A DNA stretch of 64,000 bases. It comes from Flavobacteriaceae bacterium (GTDB lineage: Bacteria > Bacteroidota > Bacteroidia > Flavobacteriales > Flavobacteriaceae). Position 1 is the stretch's first letter, and the number at the start of each line of letters is the position of its first letter. Position numbers and translations under genes: made by a program. The DNA is taken from contig JABSPK010000004.1 in NCBI GenBank assembly GCA_013214065.1, positions 124,001 through 188,000 of the forward strand, read 5' to 3'. This document shows, piece by piece, positions 8,654 to 17,385 of the stretch. The notes below the pieces were generated by a model. It ran no database searches. It was not told the origin of the DNA and saw only the letters and a program-made list of their open reading frames with translations.

Positions 8654-8935
8654 TTATTCCTCGATGGTGACTCCTTTCCAAAAAGCGACGTAGCCTTCGA
8701 ATTTTTTGGCTAAAGCGCTGGTCTCAGGATAATACCAGGCCGCGTCTTGGTTTTCTTTTCCGTCGACATCGAGGGTATAGTACGAGGCTACCCCTTTCCA
8801 AGGGCAGGTGGTATGGGTCGAACTCGGCTTGAAGTAGTCGGCGTTGATACTTTCCGGTGGAAAATAATGGTTGTTTTCAATAACTACTGTTTCGTTGCTT
8901 TCCGCAATGACTTTATCGTTCCAAATGGCTTTCAT
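8654..8935 (-). CDS. DUF427 family protein
   Basis: This is a 93-residue single-domain protein. It begins MKAIWNDKVIAESNETVVIENNHYFPPESI and contains TTCPWKGVASYYTLDVDGK and AAWYYPETSALAKKFEGYVAFWKGV, the conserved core of DUF427. The biochemical role of the family is not established. It follows egtD by three bases on the same strand and therefore very likely belongs to the same transcript as egtB and egtD, suggesting a link to histidine-betaine/thiol metabolism or stress. Confidence 0.88.
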   Translation of the reverse strand: MKAIWNDKVIAESNETVVIENNHYFPPESINADYFKPSSTHTTCPWKGVASYYTLDVDGKENQDAAWYYPETSALAKKFEGYVAFWKGVTIEE

Positions 8936-8938
8936 AGC

Positions 8939-9907
8939 TTACTTTTTTCTAAATATGTAATTTTTATAGTGTTGATCAGCATCTGCGAACCGGTTGATGA
9001 TCTCCAACCCTGATTGTTCGGCCAACCATGCAACCACTTGGTCGTCATATTTCTGGGAAATTTCAGTATGTATGGTTTCCCATGCCTTGAATTCGACCTG
9101 TAGGTTTAATTCATCAATAGAAACCTGTTGGGCTTCTTTCGAGACCAAGTAGCTCTTGGCCGTACCCGATTCGGGGTCATAGACTTCCCAGTGTAAGAAC
9201 TTATCCAAATTAAAATCGCCGCCCAATTCGTTGTTGATCCGGGTTAGGATATTCTTGTTAAAAGCTGCCGTAATGCCCGTTGGGTCGTTGTAAGCATCCA
9301 AAATGGTCTGTGGGTTTTTTTTCTGATCGAACCCCATGAATACCATATCCCCATCATCCATGGCCTCTCTTAATTGAATCAAAAAATCAATGGCCTGGGG
9401 GTGAAGCAGGTTTCCGATGTTCGAACCGAGAAAGAGGATGACCTTTTTTGTCGAAGCTTCGGCTTGGATGTTTTTCAAAGTGTCGAAGTAGGTGCCTTGT
9501 ATCGGTTGTATGTCCAATCCGGGGAGTTCGGCCCGTATGGATCCTTCCAATTGATCGAGCGCATTCTGGCTGATATCGATGGGGCGGTAAGTGAACTTTA
9601 GGCCTTCCGCCAAGAAATGCGAAAGCAACACTTTGGTTTTTTTACCGTCACCGGCCCCCAACTCAAAAAGCTGGAATCCCGTTGTACCGTTTGCGAACAA
9701 GTTGGCGATTTCCAGTTTATGGGTTTGGAGGATCTTGTACTCGCGATCCGTCAGGTAATATTCCGGCATGGCCATGATATCTTGGAACAATTTGTCACCG
9801 ATGACATCATAGAAGTATTTTGATGAAAGGTATTTTGGATAGGCCGTCAGGCCTTCATGGACCTCTTTGGCGAAAGCTGTACCCACAGCGTTTGGTTTAT
9901 TTGGCAT
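8939..9907 (-). CDS. egtD: L-histidine N(alpha)-methyltransferase EgtD
   Basis: This SAM-dependent enzyme trimethylates histidine to hercynine, the first step of ergothioneine synthesis. It is 322 aa, the usual family length. It has the family N-terminus (EVHEGLTAYPKYLSSKYFYDVIGDKLFQDIM), the SAM-binding loop QLFELGAGDGKKTKVLL, and the later VILFLGSNIGNLLHPQA. It is encoded 16 bp after egtB. Substrate identity rests on the family and the EgtB neighbour; no residue-level specificity check was possible. Confidence 0.93.
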   Translation of the reverse strand: MPNKPNAVGTAFAKEVHEGLTAYPKYLSSKYFYDVIGDKLFQDIMAMPEYYLTDREYKILQTHKLEIANLFANGTTGFQLFELGAGDGKKTKVLLSHFLAEGLKFTYRPIDISQNALDQLEGSIRAELPGLDIQPIQGTYFDTLKNIQAEASTKKVILFLGSNIGNLLHPQAIDFLIQLREAMDDGDMVFMGFDQKKNPQTILDAYNDPTGITAAFNKNILTRINNELGGDFNLDKFLHWEVYDPESGTAKSYLVSKEAQQVSIDELNLQVEFKAWETIHTEISQKYDDQVVAWLAEQSGLEIINRFADADQHYKNYIFRKK

Positions 9908-9923
9908 AGGTTGTTCGTCGTAA

Positions 9924-11084
9924 TTAGCGTACCAACCTTATACCGGTGAACTGCCACCGAAGCTCAGGTTGGAAAAAGTTGCGATAGGTATGTCGGGTAT
10001 GTTGTGAAGGGGTGGCGACCGATCCACCACGGAGTACTTTTTGATTTACCATGAATTTTCCATTGTATTCACCGAGGGCACCTTCGGCCTTTTTGTAATT
10101 CGGATAGGGCAGATAGGCACTTTCCGTCCATTCCCAACGTTTGCCCCATGGAAAATAGGCCTGGGCGGTCTCCCATTCGAATTCCGTTGGCAAGCGGCAT
10201 CCTTTCCATTGTGCGAACGCAAAGGCCTCGAAATACGATATGTGGGTCAGCGGGGCCTCAAGATCAAGGGGTAGCAAGCCTTTCGCCGTATAGTGCATCC
10301 AGACTCCGTCGACTTGGTGCCAATATAGCGGTTGGGTGATCTGGTGTTGGTTGACCCAATCCCAGCCTGCCGCATGCCAAAGGTCGAATCGGCTGTACCC
10401 TCCCGCTGTGATAAACTTCAGAAACTCCCCATTGGTCGTCAGTTTGTTGGCGATCTCGAAGGCGTTCAAGAAAACACGGTGGGTGCCTAATTCGTTGTCA
10501 TAACAAAACGAATCCGAAGTATGGCCTATAGGGTAGAGGCCCTCTGCAATGGATAACCACTCCCGTTCATGGCTTTCGACCAGATGGTCGTCGAAGGCGT
10601 CACTGTATCGTGGTAAAAGTGGATTGTTGCCCAAGATGTATTTGATATCGGTGAGCAACAGTTCTTGGTGCTGCTTCTCGTGATGGATGCCGATTTCCAA
10701 AAGGGCGTGCAGTTGCGCTGAGGCGGTATGTTCAAAAAGGTCAGCTATCGCTTCATTGACGTAGGCCCGGTAAGCGTATACCTGTTTGACCGACGGCCTG
10801 CTCATATTACCACGGTCGGCACGAACAACGCGCTTGCCCATGGTTTCATAATAGCTGTTGAAGACAAATGAAAAATCAGGATCGAATTCGCGATACCCTT
10901 TCGCATGGGGAATCAAAATAAAAGCCTCGAAAAACCAGGTGGTGTGCCCTAGATGCCATTTCGGTGGACTGACATCTACGATGGGCTGAACGACATAGTC
11001 TTCCGTTTCAAGCGGCTCACATATCGCTTCCGTATGGTTTCGGGTGGTCGTAAAAAAATCAAGTAGTGATTTGATTTGGAGCAT
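9924..11084 (-). CDS. egtB: Ergothioneine synthase-type sulfoxide synthase EgtB
   Basis: EgtB is a non-haem iron enzyme that joins a thiol donor to hercynine through O2-dependent C-S bond formation. The 386-residue protein has an N-terminal DinB-like part with iron-ligand motifs (WHLGHTTWFFE; IGIHHEKQHQELLLTDIKYI). A formylglycine-generating-enzyme-like C-terminal domain follows (GCRLPTEFEWETAQAYFPWGKRWEWTESAYL ... RHTYRNFFQPELRWQFTGIRLVR). It is somewhat shorter than the ~430 aa of mycobacterial EgtB. No egtA, egtC or egtE lies nearby, so the sulfur donor (cysteine versus gamma-glutamylcysteine) and the C-S lyase cannot be named. Confidence 0.9.
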   Translation of the reverse strand: MLQIKSLLDFFTTTRNHTEAICEPLETEDYVVQPIVDVSPPKWHLGHTTWFFEAFILIPHAKGYREFDPDFSFVFNSYYETMGKRVVRADRGNMSRPSVKQVYAYRAYVNEAIADLFEHTASAQLHALLEIGIHHEKQHQELLLTDIKYILGNNPLLPRYSDAFDDHLVESHEREWLSIAEGLYPIGHTSDSFCYDNELGTHRVFLNAFEIANKLTTNGEFLKFITAGGYSRFDLWHAAGWDWVNQHQITQPLYWHQVDGVWMHYTAKGLLPLDLEAPLTHISYFEAFAFAQWKGCRLPTEFEWETAQAYFPWGKRWEWTESAYLPYPNYKKAEGALGEYNGKFMVNQKVLRGGSVATPSQHTRHTYRNFFQPELRWQFTGIRLVR

Positions 11085-11132
11085 GCTGGGTATTTACCCT
11101 TAAAGATACATAATTGCACCCAGTTCAAGCCA

Positions 11133-12626
11133 TCAGGCCGCGCTGTATATCGGTAGGCTGAAACTGAATGCGGTACCCTCGTTCGGTGCGCTCAGCACTT
11201 TGATGCTGGCGTTGTGCAACTCCATGATCTTTTTGGCAATAGCGAGCCCTAGACCGGCACCTTCCTTTTGTTTTCCGGTCTTGGTCTGACGGTAACGTTC
11301 AAAAATCAAGGCTTGGTTGGCTTTAGAAATTCCCGGACCTGAGTCTTTGATAACGATTTCGACCTGGGTTTCGCTCGGAACGATGTTTACCGTAACCGTC
11401 CCGTTCTCCGGGGTGAATTTCAAAGCGTTGTCCATCAGGTTTTGAATGGCTCGCTCGACCAGGGAAATATCACCGAAAACCAAAGGGACCTGTTCGTTCA
11501 TGACCAGTTCGAGACGGATGCTTTTTTTTGCCGCCAGCACCTTGTAGTTGCTATGGATGTCATGCGCCAATTCAGAGATTAAAAACGGTTCTTTTTGCGG
11601 TTCGATCTGATTGGCTTCCAATTTCGAATATTCGAAAAGTTGTGCGATCAATTTTCCCAAACGTTCACTGCTATTACCGATGGTTTCCAAATAGCCCGAA
11701 CGTTCCTTATCGGTCAAGTCGCCATCTTTCATTTGCAGGGTTTCGATATAGCCTTGGATAATCGATAATGGCGTACGCAGATCATGCGATATATTGGCGA
11801 TCAATTCACGCCTTAACTTTTCAAGCGATTTGATTTTTTCAATATCCGTCAAAATGGTATCGGCCATTTCGTTGTAGGTGGTGGTCACCCCGGCCAAATC
11901 GCTTTTTTCCGCTTCGGCGATACGATAACTGAGGTCGCCCTCTTGAAAACGTTTGGCGGCATAGACCAACTCGCGCAGGTTTCGGGTGAGGTACCAGACC
12001 GAAAGAATGCCTAACAAGGCGGCGAAAAACAAGGTGAGCAGTGAGGTGCCCAGCCCCAGTTTCAAGGCATAGCTTTTGAACAGCATGTTGCGGGTCGATA
12101 AGTATTCTTCGCCGGCCAGGATAATATAAATGATACCTTCTTTACCCCCTTTTTCGAATTTCGCGGCTGAAAACACTTTTTGGTTTTCAGGATTTTTAGG
12201 ATCATCACCCAAAACATAGGTCTGCCCCCCATTGGCAATGAACTCCTGTATAGGGGCCAAAGCCACCCGTTTTTCATTCGTTTCAGGGGCATTGTGATCT
12301 AAGACGACGGAATACTGCACATAGCCATCCATATCTAGCAGATACACCTCGATCGCTCGGTTCACGGCCATCATGTCGTGCATGATGTCGCCGAAAAGCG
12401 CCTTGTTTATCGTTTCCGAACTGTCAATGGGGTGTGCATCGGTGAACTTCTCATCAATGAGGTCTTGGGCCAAGTTCGCGTGCAAGCGCTGGGTGGTTTC
12501 ATAAAAATATTGGTTTGAAAAATATAGGGTGGCAATGGTATAGCCCGCCCCGGCCAATATCAGGATCGCCAAAAACGAAAAGGCCAATTTTTTGATCAGT
12601 CGGTTCGATAGTACTTTTCGGCTCAT
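11133..12626 (-). CDS. Sensor histidine kinase with periplasmic domain and HAMP
   Basis: This membrane kinase (497 aa) has a first TM helix at ~15-35 (FSFLAILILAGAGYTIATLYF), a periplasmic sensor of ~150 residues (PAS/dCache-like texture: IEVYLLDMDGYVQYSV, EGIIYIILAGEEYL), and a second TM at ~190-212. A HAMP linker follows, then HisKA with the phospho-acceptor in ISHDLRTPLSII. The ATPase has an N box (NLMDNALKFTP), G1 (DSGPGIS) and G2 (GAGLGLAIA). It overlaps its response regulator by 4 bp, so the two are a cognate pair. The signal is unknown; the divergent repeat lipoprotein may be a target. Confidence 0.95.
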   Translation of the reverse strand: MSRKVLSNRLIKKLAFSFLAILILAGAGYTIATLYFSNQYFYETTQRLHANLAQDLIDEKFTDAHPIDSSETINKALFGDIMHDMMAVNRAIEVYLLDMDGYVQYSVVLDHNAPETNEKRVALAPIQEFIANGGQTYVLGDDPKNPENQKVFSAAKFEKGGKEGIIYIILAGEEYLSTRNMLFKSYALKLGLGTSLLTLFFAALLGILSVWYLTRNLRELVYAAKRFQEGDLSYRIAEAEKSDLAGVTTTYNEMADTILTDIEKIKSLEKLRRELIANISHDLRTPLSIIQGYIETLQMKDGDLTDKERSGYLETIGNSSERLGKLIAQLFEYSKLEANQIEPQKEPFLISELAHDIHSNYKVLAAKKSIRLELVMNEQVPLVFGDISLVERAIQNLMDNALKFTPENGTVTVNIVPSETQVEIVIKDSGPGISKANQALIFERYRQTKTGKQKEGAGLGLAIAKKIMELHNASIKVLSAPNEGTAFSFSLPIYSAA

Positions 12627-13327
12627 AGTTCTTCATTGAATTTGTATCCGACGCCCCATGTGGTCAAAATGAACTTAGGATGGGCCATGTCGGGTTCGAT
12701 TTTGGATCGCAATCGGTTGATATGCGAATTCACCGTATGTTCATACCCTTTAAAATCATAGCCCCAGATCATGTCGAGTAATTTGGTCCGGTCATAACTT
12801 TTACCAGGGTTCGACGATAACAAGGTCAAGAGTTCGAATTCCTTGGGTGATAGATCGACCCGTGCCCCGGCTAGGGTCACTTTTCGCATATCGATGTCGA
12901 TTGCTAGATTGTCAAAATGCATGACACTGCCTTGGGCGGCGGAGCTTACTTTTTCGGCACCCATCTTTTGTCTTCTGAAAATGGCCTTGACGCGGGCAAT
13001 GAATTCGCGGACGCTGAAGGGTTTGGTCAAATAATCGTCGGCTCCGACCTCAAGACCCAAGACCTTATCGATTTCCTCCGATTTCGCGGTGAGCATCATG
13101 ATGGGGGAGGGGATGTCGTTGGCCCTTATTTTTTGGCAAACTTCGATGCCGTCCATTTCTGGAAGCATCACATCAAGTATGACAAGATCGGGCTGGGTAT
13201 TGATCACCGTTCTCAGGCCGGTGTCACCTTGGTTTTCGACTTGTACGTCACAACCAAGGTCTTTGAGGTGTATTTCAAGCAAATGCACGATTTCGGGATC
13301 ATCCTCGATGATTACGACCTTTTTCAT
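12623..13327 (-). CDS. OmpR/PhoB-family response regulator
   Basis: This 234-residue regulator has a receiver domain (VVIIEDDPEIV, phospho-acceptor Asp52 in LVILDVMLPEMDG, LTAKSE, and the conserved Lys in DDYLTKPF) and a C-terminal winged helix (LSPKEFELLTLLSSNPGKSYDRTKLLDMIWGYDF ... NRLRSKIE). It is the first gene of the unit, with the kinase overlapping by 4 bp. An inverted repeat, GTTCACG / CGTGAAC, lies 34-62 bp upstream of its start and is a candidate autoregulatory or shared divergent site. Confidence 0.96.
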   Translation of the reverse strand: MKKVVIIEDDPEIVHLLEIHLKDLGCDVQVENQGDTGLRTVINTQPDLVILDVMLPEMDGIEVCQKIRANDIPSPIMMLTAKSEEIDKVLGLEVGADDYLTKPFSVREFIARVKAIFRRQKMGAEKVSSAAQGSVMHFDNLAIDIDMRKVTLAGARVDLSPKEFELLTLLSSNPGKSYDRTKLLDMIWGYDFKGYEHTVNSHINRLRSKIEPDMAHPKFILTTWGVGYKFNEEL

Positions 13328-13360
13328 AGGAACGAAGTAAAAAGTAAACTATCACGAAAA

Positions 13361-13389
13361 GTTCACGGTTCCGTATGCAAAACGTGAAC
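13361..13389. promoter_or_regulatory. Inverted repeat in the RR / repeat-lipoprotein divergent region
   Basis: GTTCACG at 13361-13367 and its exact reverse complement CGTGAAC at 13383-13389 are separated by 15 bp. Related half-sites (TTCAC at ~13391-13395, CACG at ~13353) flank it. It is the only obvious dyad in this 221-bp intergenic region. Operator function is inferred from position. Confidence 0.4.
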
Positions 13390-13548
13390 ATTTCACCATA
13401 AAGGTCGGTCTAGCACACCAATACTTGCAGACATCGCTTTGTTTTTATTCTAAATAGCTAATAATCAAGGTGTAATAAAAATTGATTTTTCTGTGATCTT
13501 TTTGCAACACCTTCTCGATTCCTTTGGGGAAACATTAAAACATAAGCT

Positions 13549-15618
13549 ATGAACAACTTAAAAACTTTCGCATTCATCGGGCTTTTGGGCCTTTTGGTGC
13601 TTTCTTGTGATGAGGATGACTCTGACGATACCCCGGCAATTTTAGATGCCGGTTCGCTTTCGGGGGGTCCGTATACCTTTACGGTTGATGGGGTGCCCGA
13701 TATGGTCAGCCAAGTTACACTTTCTGATTTTGACGGCAACGGTGATAACCAATCCTATGTGATTACCGATGCCGAACGAAATATTCTAGGATTACCACCC
13801 ACTATCGAAGCTGTTTTGGGTGTTGATTTCGATGGTGCCGGGGTCGGTTCCTGTTACATCTACCACATCACCTACAATACCGGTTTGACCGGATTGGCTA
13901 TGGGGGAGAATTTGGATAACCTACAGGGCAATTTCGATACTTCGAATTTTATTATGGTTTTACGCAACGAATTGAATGCGGGTACCCTAAGTGGTGGACC
14001 GTATGAATTTTTGGTGGATGGATTGCCTGATATGGTCATGAACATCGCGTTGGACGATACCGACCTCACCGGTGATAACCAGACTTATGTCATCACCGAT
14101 AGTGATCGGAATATTTTGGGAATCCCTCCAACACTGGAAGCGGTCATGGGTGTGGATTTTGACGGTGCAGGTGTCGGCGATTGCTACATCTACCATTTGA
14201 CCTATTCCACTGGTTTGGAAGGCCTTGAAATGGGGAATAACCTCGATGCTGTAACCGGTCAGTTCGCTTTGTCGAATTTCGTTGAGGTGCGACGTTCCGC
14301 TTTGAACGCCGGGGTGCTCAGTGGCGGACCTTATGAGTTCGTCGTCGATGGATTACCCGATATGGTCATGAACATCGCCTTGGACGATACCGACCTTAGC
14401 GGTGAGAACCAAACTTATGTCATTACCGATGACAGTCGCAATATCTTAGGGGTGCCACCGACTTTGGAAGCCGTAATGGGTGTTGACTTTGATGGAGCCG
14501 GCGTCGGTGATTGTTACATCTACCATTTGACCTATTCTACCGGGTTGGAAGGTTTGGAAATGGGCAACAATCTTGATGATGTCACCGGTGAATTCGCCTT
14601 GTCGAATTTCGTGGAGGTCGGAAGAAGGGCTTTGAACGCGGGTACCTTGAATGGAGGGCCATACAATTTTACCGTGGATGGAAATCCGGATATGGTGATG
14701 AACATCAGCTTGGATGCTGCTGATTTAAATGGGGAAAACCAAACCTATGTGATCACCGATGACAATAGGAATATCTTGGGGATCCCCCCAACCTTGGAAG
14801 CGGTTATGGGTGTTGATTTTGACGCTGCGGGCGTGGGCTCATGTTATATCTATCATTTGACCTATTCCACTGGTTTGGGTGGTTTGGCCATGGGCAACAA
14901 CCTTGACGACGTCACCGGGCTATTCGATCTTTCGAACTTCGTTGTAGTGAACAGAAACCCATTGAATGCCGGCGTATTGTCTGGCGGACCCTATATGTTC
15001 TCCGTCGATGGCACCCCCGATATGGTATCGGGAGTGGCCCTTGATGATACTGATTTGACCGGAACGAACCAAGGGTACGTGATTACCGATGACCAAGGGA
15101 ATATTTTAGGGCTGCCACCTACCATCGCGGCTGTAGAAGGGGTCGATTTCGATGCCGCCGGGGTAGGGGTATGCCTGATATGGCACATCACCTATGAACC
15201 GGGCTTGACCGGTTTGATGGCCGGCAATAATGTCAGTGGGCTCGATGGCTTCTATGCCTTGTCCAATTCGCTACGGGTATATCGTAATCCCAGTGCGGGC
15301 ACGATCAGTGGAGGGCCCTTCACCTTCACCGTTGACGGCACCCCTGACATGGTCAGCGGGATCAGTTTGGACAACAGCACGGCTACGGGATCGAACGGGA
15401 CCTGGGTGATCACCGACGATCAAAACAACATCTTGGGCTTGCCGCCTAGCCTGACCGCGGTCGAAGGTGTCGATTTCGATGCCGCTGGCGTGGGGGTATG
15501 CTTTATTTGGTATATGCGATACGAAGACGGGTTGACCGGTCTAATGGCAGGGAACAATGTAGCGGATCTGGAAGGCCTTTACGGCCTGTCGAATTCCATT
15601 ATGGTGACAAGACAATAA
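13549..15618 (+). CDS. Lipoprotein made of six tandem ~110-residue repeats, unknown function
   Basis: I do not recognise this family. The 689-residue protein starts with a lipoprotein signal peptide: MNNLKTFAFIGLLGLLVLSC, predicted lipidated Cys20, then the acidic stretch DEDDSDD. The rest is six repeats. Each begins GGPYxFxVDGxPDMV, continues with an Asp-rich stretch, NQxYVITDxxxNILGxPPT, then GVDFDxAGVGxCxIYHxTYxxGLxGL, and ends in a LSNF-like strand. The spacing is exactly 110 residues for repeats 1-5 and 109 before the last. Each repeat has one cysteine (102, 212, 322, 432, 542, 651). The Asp/Gly content suggests calcium or sugar binding at the cell surface, but this is inference. It is divergent from a two-component system and followed by a terminator. 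Confidence 0.85.
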   Translation: MNNLKTFAFIGLLGLLVLSCDEDDSDDTPAILDAGSLSGGPYTFTVDGVPDMVSQVTLSDFDGNGDNQSYVITDAERNILGLPPTIEAVLGVDFDGAGVGSCYIYHITYNTGLTGLAMGENLDNLQGNFDTSNFIMVLRNELNAGTLSGGPYEFLVDGLPDMVMNIALDDTDLTGDNQTYVITDSDRNILGIPPTLEAVMGVDFDGAGVGDCYIYHLTYSTGLEGLEMGNNLDAVTGQFALSNFVEVRRSALNAGVLSGGPYEFVVDGLPDMVMNIALDDTDLSGENQTYVITDDSRNILGVPPTLEAVMGVDFDGAGVGDCYIYHLTYSTGLEGLEMGNNLDDVTGEFALSNFVEVGRRALNAGTLNGGPYNFTVDGNPDMVMNISLDAADLNGENQTYVITDDNRNILGIPPTLEAVMGVDFDAAGVGSCYIYHLTYSTGLGGLAMGNNLDDVTGLFDLSNFVVVNRNPLNAGVLSGGPYMFSVDGTPDMVSGVALDDTDLTGTNQGYVITDDQGNILGLPPTIAAVEGVDFDAAGVGVCLIWHITYEPGLTGLMAGNNVSGLDGFYALSNSLRVYRNPSAGTISGGPFTFTVDGTPDMVSGISLDNSTATGSNGTWVITDDQNNILGLPPSLTAVEGVDFDAAGVGVCFIWYMRYEDGLTGLMAGNNVADLEGLYGLSNSIMVTRQ
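13645..15615 (+). repeat. Six in-frame tandem repeats of 330 bp (last junction 327 bp)
   Basis: Repeat starts, aligned on the SGG codons, follow at 330-bp intervals with one 3-bp shortening before unit 6. Units 2 and 3 are the most alike (both GGPYEF-VDGLPDMVMNIALDDTDL) and units 5 and 6 form another similar pair, consistent with stepwise duplication. The DNA copies differ at many synonymous positions, so the array is not freshly expanded. Confidence 0.9.
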
Positions 15619-15672
15619 ACTACGCTATGAAAAGGAAAGTCAGTGTTTTGTTTAATTAATCATGTTGGAATG

Positions 15673-15701
15673 GCCCGGACGAAAGTCCGGGCTTTTTTTT
15701 T
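15673..15701 (+). terminator. Rho-independent terminator after the repeat lipoprotein
   Basis: A perfect 8-bp GC-rich stem, GCCCGGAC (15673-15680) and GTCCGGGC (15685-15692), with a GAAA tetraloop, followed by nine T. It works only rightward. It touches the stop of the convergent TonB-domain gene. Confidence 0.92.
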
Positions 15702-16509
15702 ATCGCAGTGCGAATGTCAGCGGAATCGCAAACGGGACACGCACAGGTCGTCCTTTTTGTTTTCCGGGGCGCATTCTCGGTAAGAGTGCCATGATACGCC
15801 GTGATTCTTCCATAAGGATGGGATGGGCGCCAAAAGTCCTCAGTTTAGCCACACTTCCATCTTTATCGACAATGAAGAAATTGATGACCCTCCCACTGAT
15901 TTTTTTCTTTTGTGCCTTTCGAGGATAGCGGAAATTCGTTCTGATGTGTTCCTGCATTTTTTGCTGGAAACATAACTTTTTGTCCGTTGCCCCTTCGCAT
16001 CCCGGAAAAACAGGGACCTCTTCAATGATCTCGTGACCGATCTTCCCAGAGAAGTAGGTATCACTATCCGGCAAGGGTTGAAGTCGGAGGGCGTCATTTT
16101 TTGAAAGAACGAAGTACAACTTCATATGAAGCAGATCGGCCAACGGTTGCCCACTACTATCGACAAAGGGTTCGAAGTTCCCTATCGTTTCCACAATCTC
16201 CGAATTGATGCCGTCGATGTAGGCATCACAAGATGAAATATCCGAATTCGCCCGGTCGATCGAACCATCTTCTTGAACGGCCAGTGCGACCCGTAATAAC
16301 AGGGTGTCCTGTTCGTAAGAATCGGCGATCAATTGCAAAGACCTTTGGTCGTATTTTGAGACGATTTTCTGCTGTAGGGTACTGTAAAGGCAATCTTGTA
16401 CGGAATCGCTTTCGATGCAAGGGAGGTAGACCGCTTGACGCTCCTCTTTTTCTTGGGCGTTCGCAAATGCGATGATGAACAGCACGAGAGCCGTTAAATG
16501 GAATTTCAT
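15700..16509 (-). CDS. Secreted protein with TonB C-terminal domain, lacking a membrane anchor
   Basis: A cleavable signal peptide (MKFHLTALVLFIIAFANAQ) replaces the usual TonB membrane anchor, and there is no proline-rich spacer. The first ~155 mature residues are of unknown type. The last ~100 form a TonB C-terminal domain: EVPVFPGCEGATDKKLCFQQKMQEHIRTNFRYP, GRVINFFIVDKDGSVAKL, PRMRPGKQKGRPVRVPFAIPLTF. This is clearly paralogous to the C-terminus of the tonB-like gene at 28.7 kb. Without an anchor it cannot transmit ExbBD energy in the normal way, so a structural or regulatory periplasmic role is possible. It is 11 bp after thyA on the same strand. Confidence 0.82.
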   Translation of the reverse strand: MKFHLTALVLFIIAFANAQEKEERQAVYLPCIESDSVQDCLYSTLQQKIVSKYDQRSLQLIADSYEQDTLLLRVALAVQEDGSIDRANSDISSCDAYIDGINSEIVETIGNFEPFVDSSGQPLADLLHMKLYFVLSKNDALRLQPLPDSDTYFSGKIGHEIIEEVPVFPGCEGATDKKLCFQQKMQEHIRTNFRYPRKAQKKKISGRVINFFIVDKDGSVAKLRTFGAHPILMEESRRIMALLPRMRPGKQKGRPVRVPFAIPLTFALR

Positions 16510-16520
16510 ACTTCGAGGAT

Positions 16521-17345
16521 TTAAACGGCGACCGCCCCTTTGATGTGGGGGTGGGGGTCATAATCCAACAGCGTGAAATCATCGAAGGTGAAATCGAAGA
16601 TGTCCTTGATCTCGGGGTTCAGGTACATTTTTGGCAAGGCCCGAGGTTCGCGCGAGAGTTGGAGCTTGACCTGTTCCATATGGTTGTTGTAGATATGGGC
16701 ATCCCCGAAGGTGTGAATGAATTCCCCAGGGGCATAACCGCACACTTGGGCCATCATTAAGGTGAATAGGGCGTAACTGGCGATATTGAAGGGTACGCCC
16801 AAAAAGATATCGGCACTGCGTTGATACAGCTGGCAACTCAACTTTCCGTCAGCGACATAGAATTGGAAGAAGGCGTGACAAGGGGGAAGGGCGGCCTTTC
16901 CGTTGGCGACATTTTCCGAAAAAGAAACCGAGGTATCGGGCATGACGCTGGGGTTCCAGGCAGAGACCAACATTCGACGGCTGTTCGGGTTGGCTTTTAA
17001 AGTCGCGATCACCTCCTTGATCTGGTCGATTTCCTCTCCGTTCCAGTTGCGCCATTGATGCCCATAGACCGGCCCGAGATCACCGTTTTCATCGGCCCAT
17101 TCGTTCCAGATCCGAACACCGTTCTCTTGAAGGTAATTCACATTGGTATCGCCTTTCAAAAACCACAACAATTCGTGGATGATGGACTTCAGATGAAGTT
17201 TTTTGGTGGTTACCATCGGAAATCCTTCCTGAAGGTCGAATCGCATTTGGTAGCCGAAAACACTCAGGGTGCCGGTGCCTGTGCGATCGCCTTTTTGGTT
17301 GCCTTCCTGAAGGACGTGTTCTAAGAGTTGGTGGTATTGCTTCAT
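16521..17345 (-). CDS. thyA: Thymidylate synthase
   Basis: This enzyme methylates dUMP to dTMP using methylene-tetrahydrofolate, producing dihydrofolate for FolA. The 274-residue protein carries [16 protein letters not shown], the catalytic Cys156 in [14 protein letters not shown], the dUMP-binding [18 protein letters not shown], and the end [19 protein letters not shown]. It lies within a minus-strand gene series downstream of a nucleoside transporter, a sensible nucleotide-supply grouping. Confidence 0.97.
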   Translation of the reverse strand: MKQYHQLLEHVLQEGNQKGDRTGTGTLSVFGYQMRFDLQEGFPMVTTKKLHLKSIIHELLWFLKGDTNVNYLQENGVRIWNEWADENGDLGPVYGHQWRNWNGEEIDQIKEVIATLKANPNSRRMLVSAWNPSVMPDTSVSFSENVANGKAALPPCHAFFQFYVADGKLSCQLYQRSADIFLGVPFNIASYALFTLMMAQVCGYAPGEFIHTFGDAHIYNNHMEQVKLQLSREPRALPKMYLNPEIKDIFDFTFDDFTLLDYDPHPHIKGAVAV

Positions 17346-17385
17346 ACGCTCAAAGGTAAAGGGTAAAGGGTTTTGGTTGAAGGAT

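Noticed and set aside
8646-8665. Hairpin ATCGAGG / CCTCGAT between the CBM48 and DUF427 genes
   Set aside because: The stem is real but has no T run on either side and overlaps the end of the DUF427 coding sequence, so it was not called a terminator.
13501-13526. TTTG ... TTCCTTTG promoter-like pair before the repeat lipoprotein
   Set aside because: Spacing is 14 bp and the -7 lacks the TA, so it does not fit the expected promoter well enough.
13645-15615. Regularly spaced repeats, at first sight like an array
   Set aside because: The 330-bp units are in-frame coding repeats without short palindromic repeats or unique spacers, so this is not a CRISPR array.
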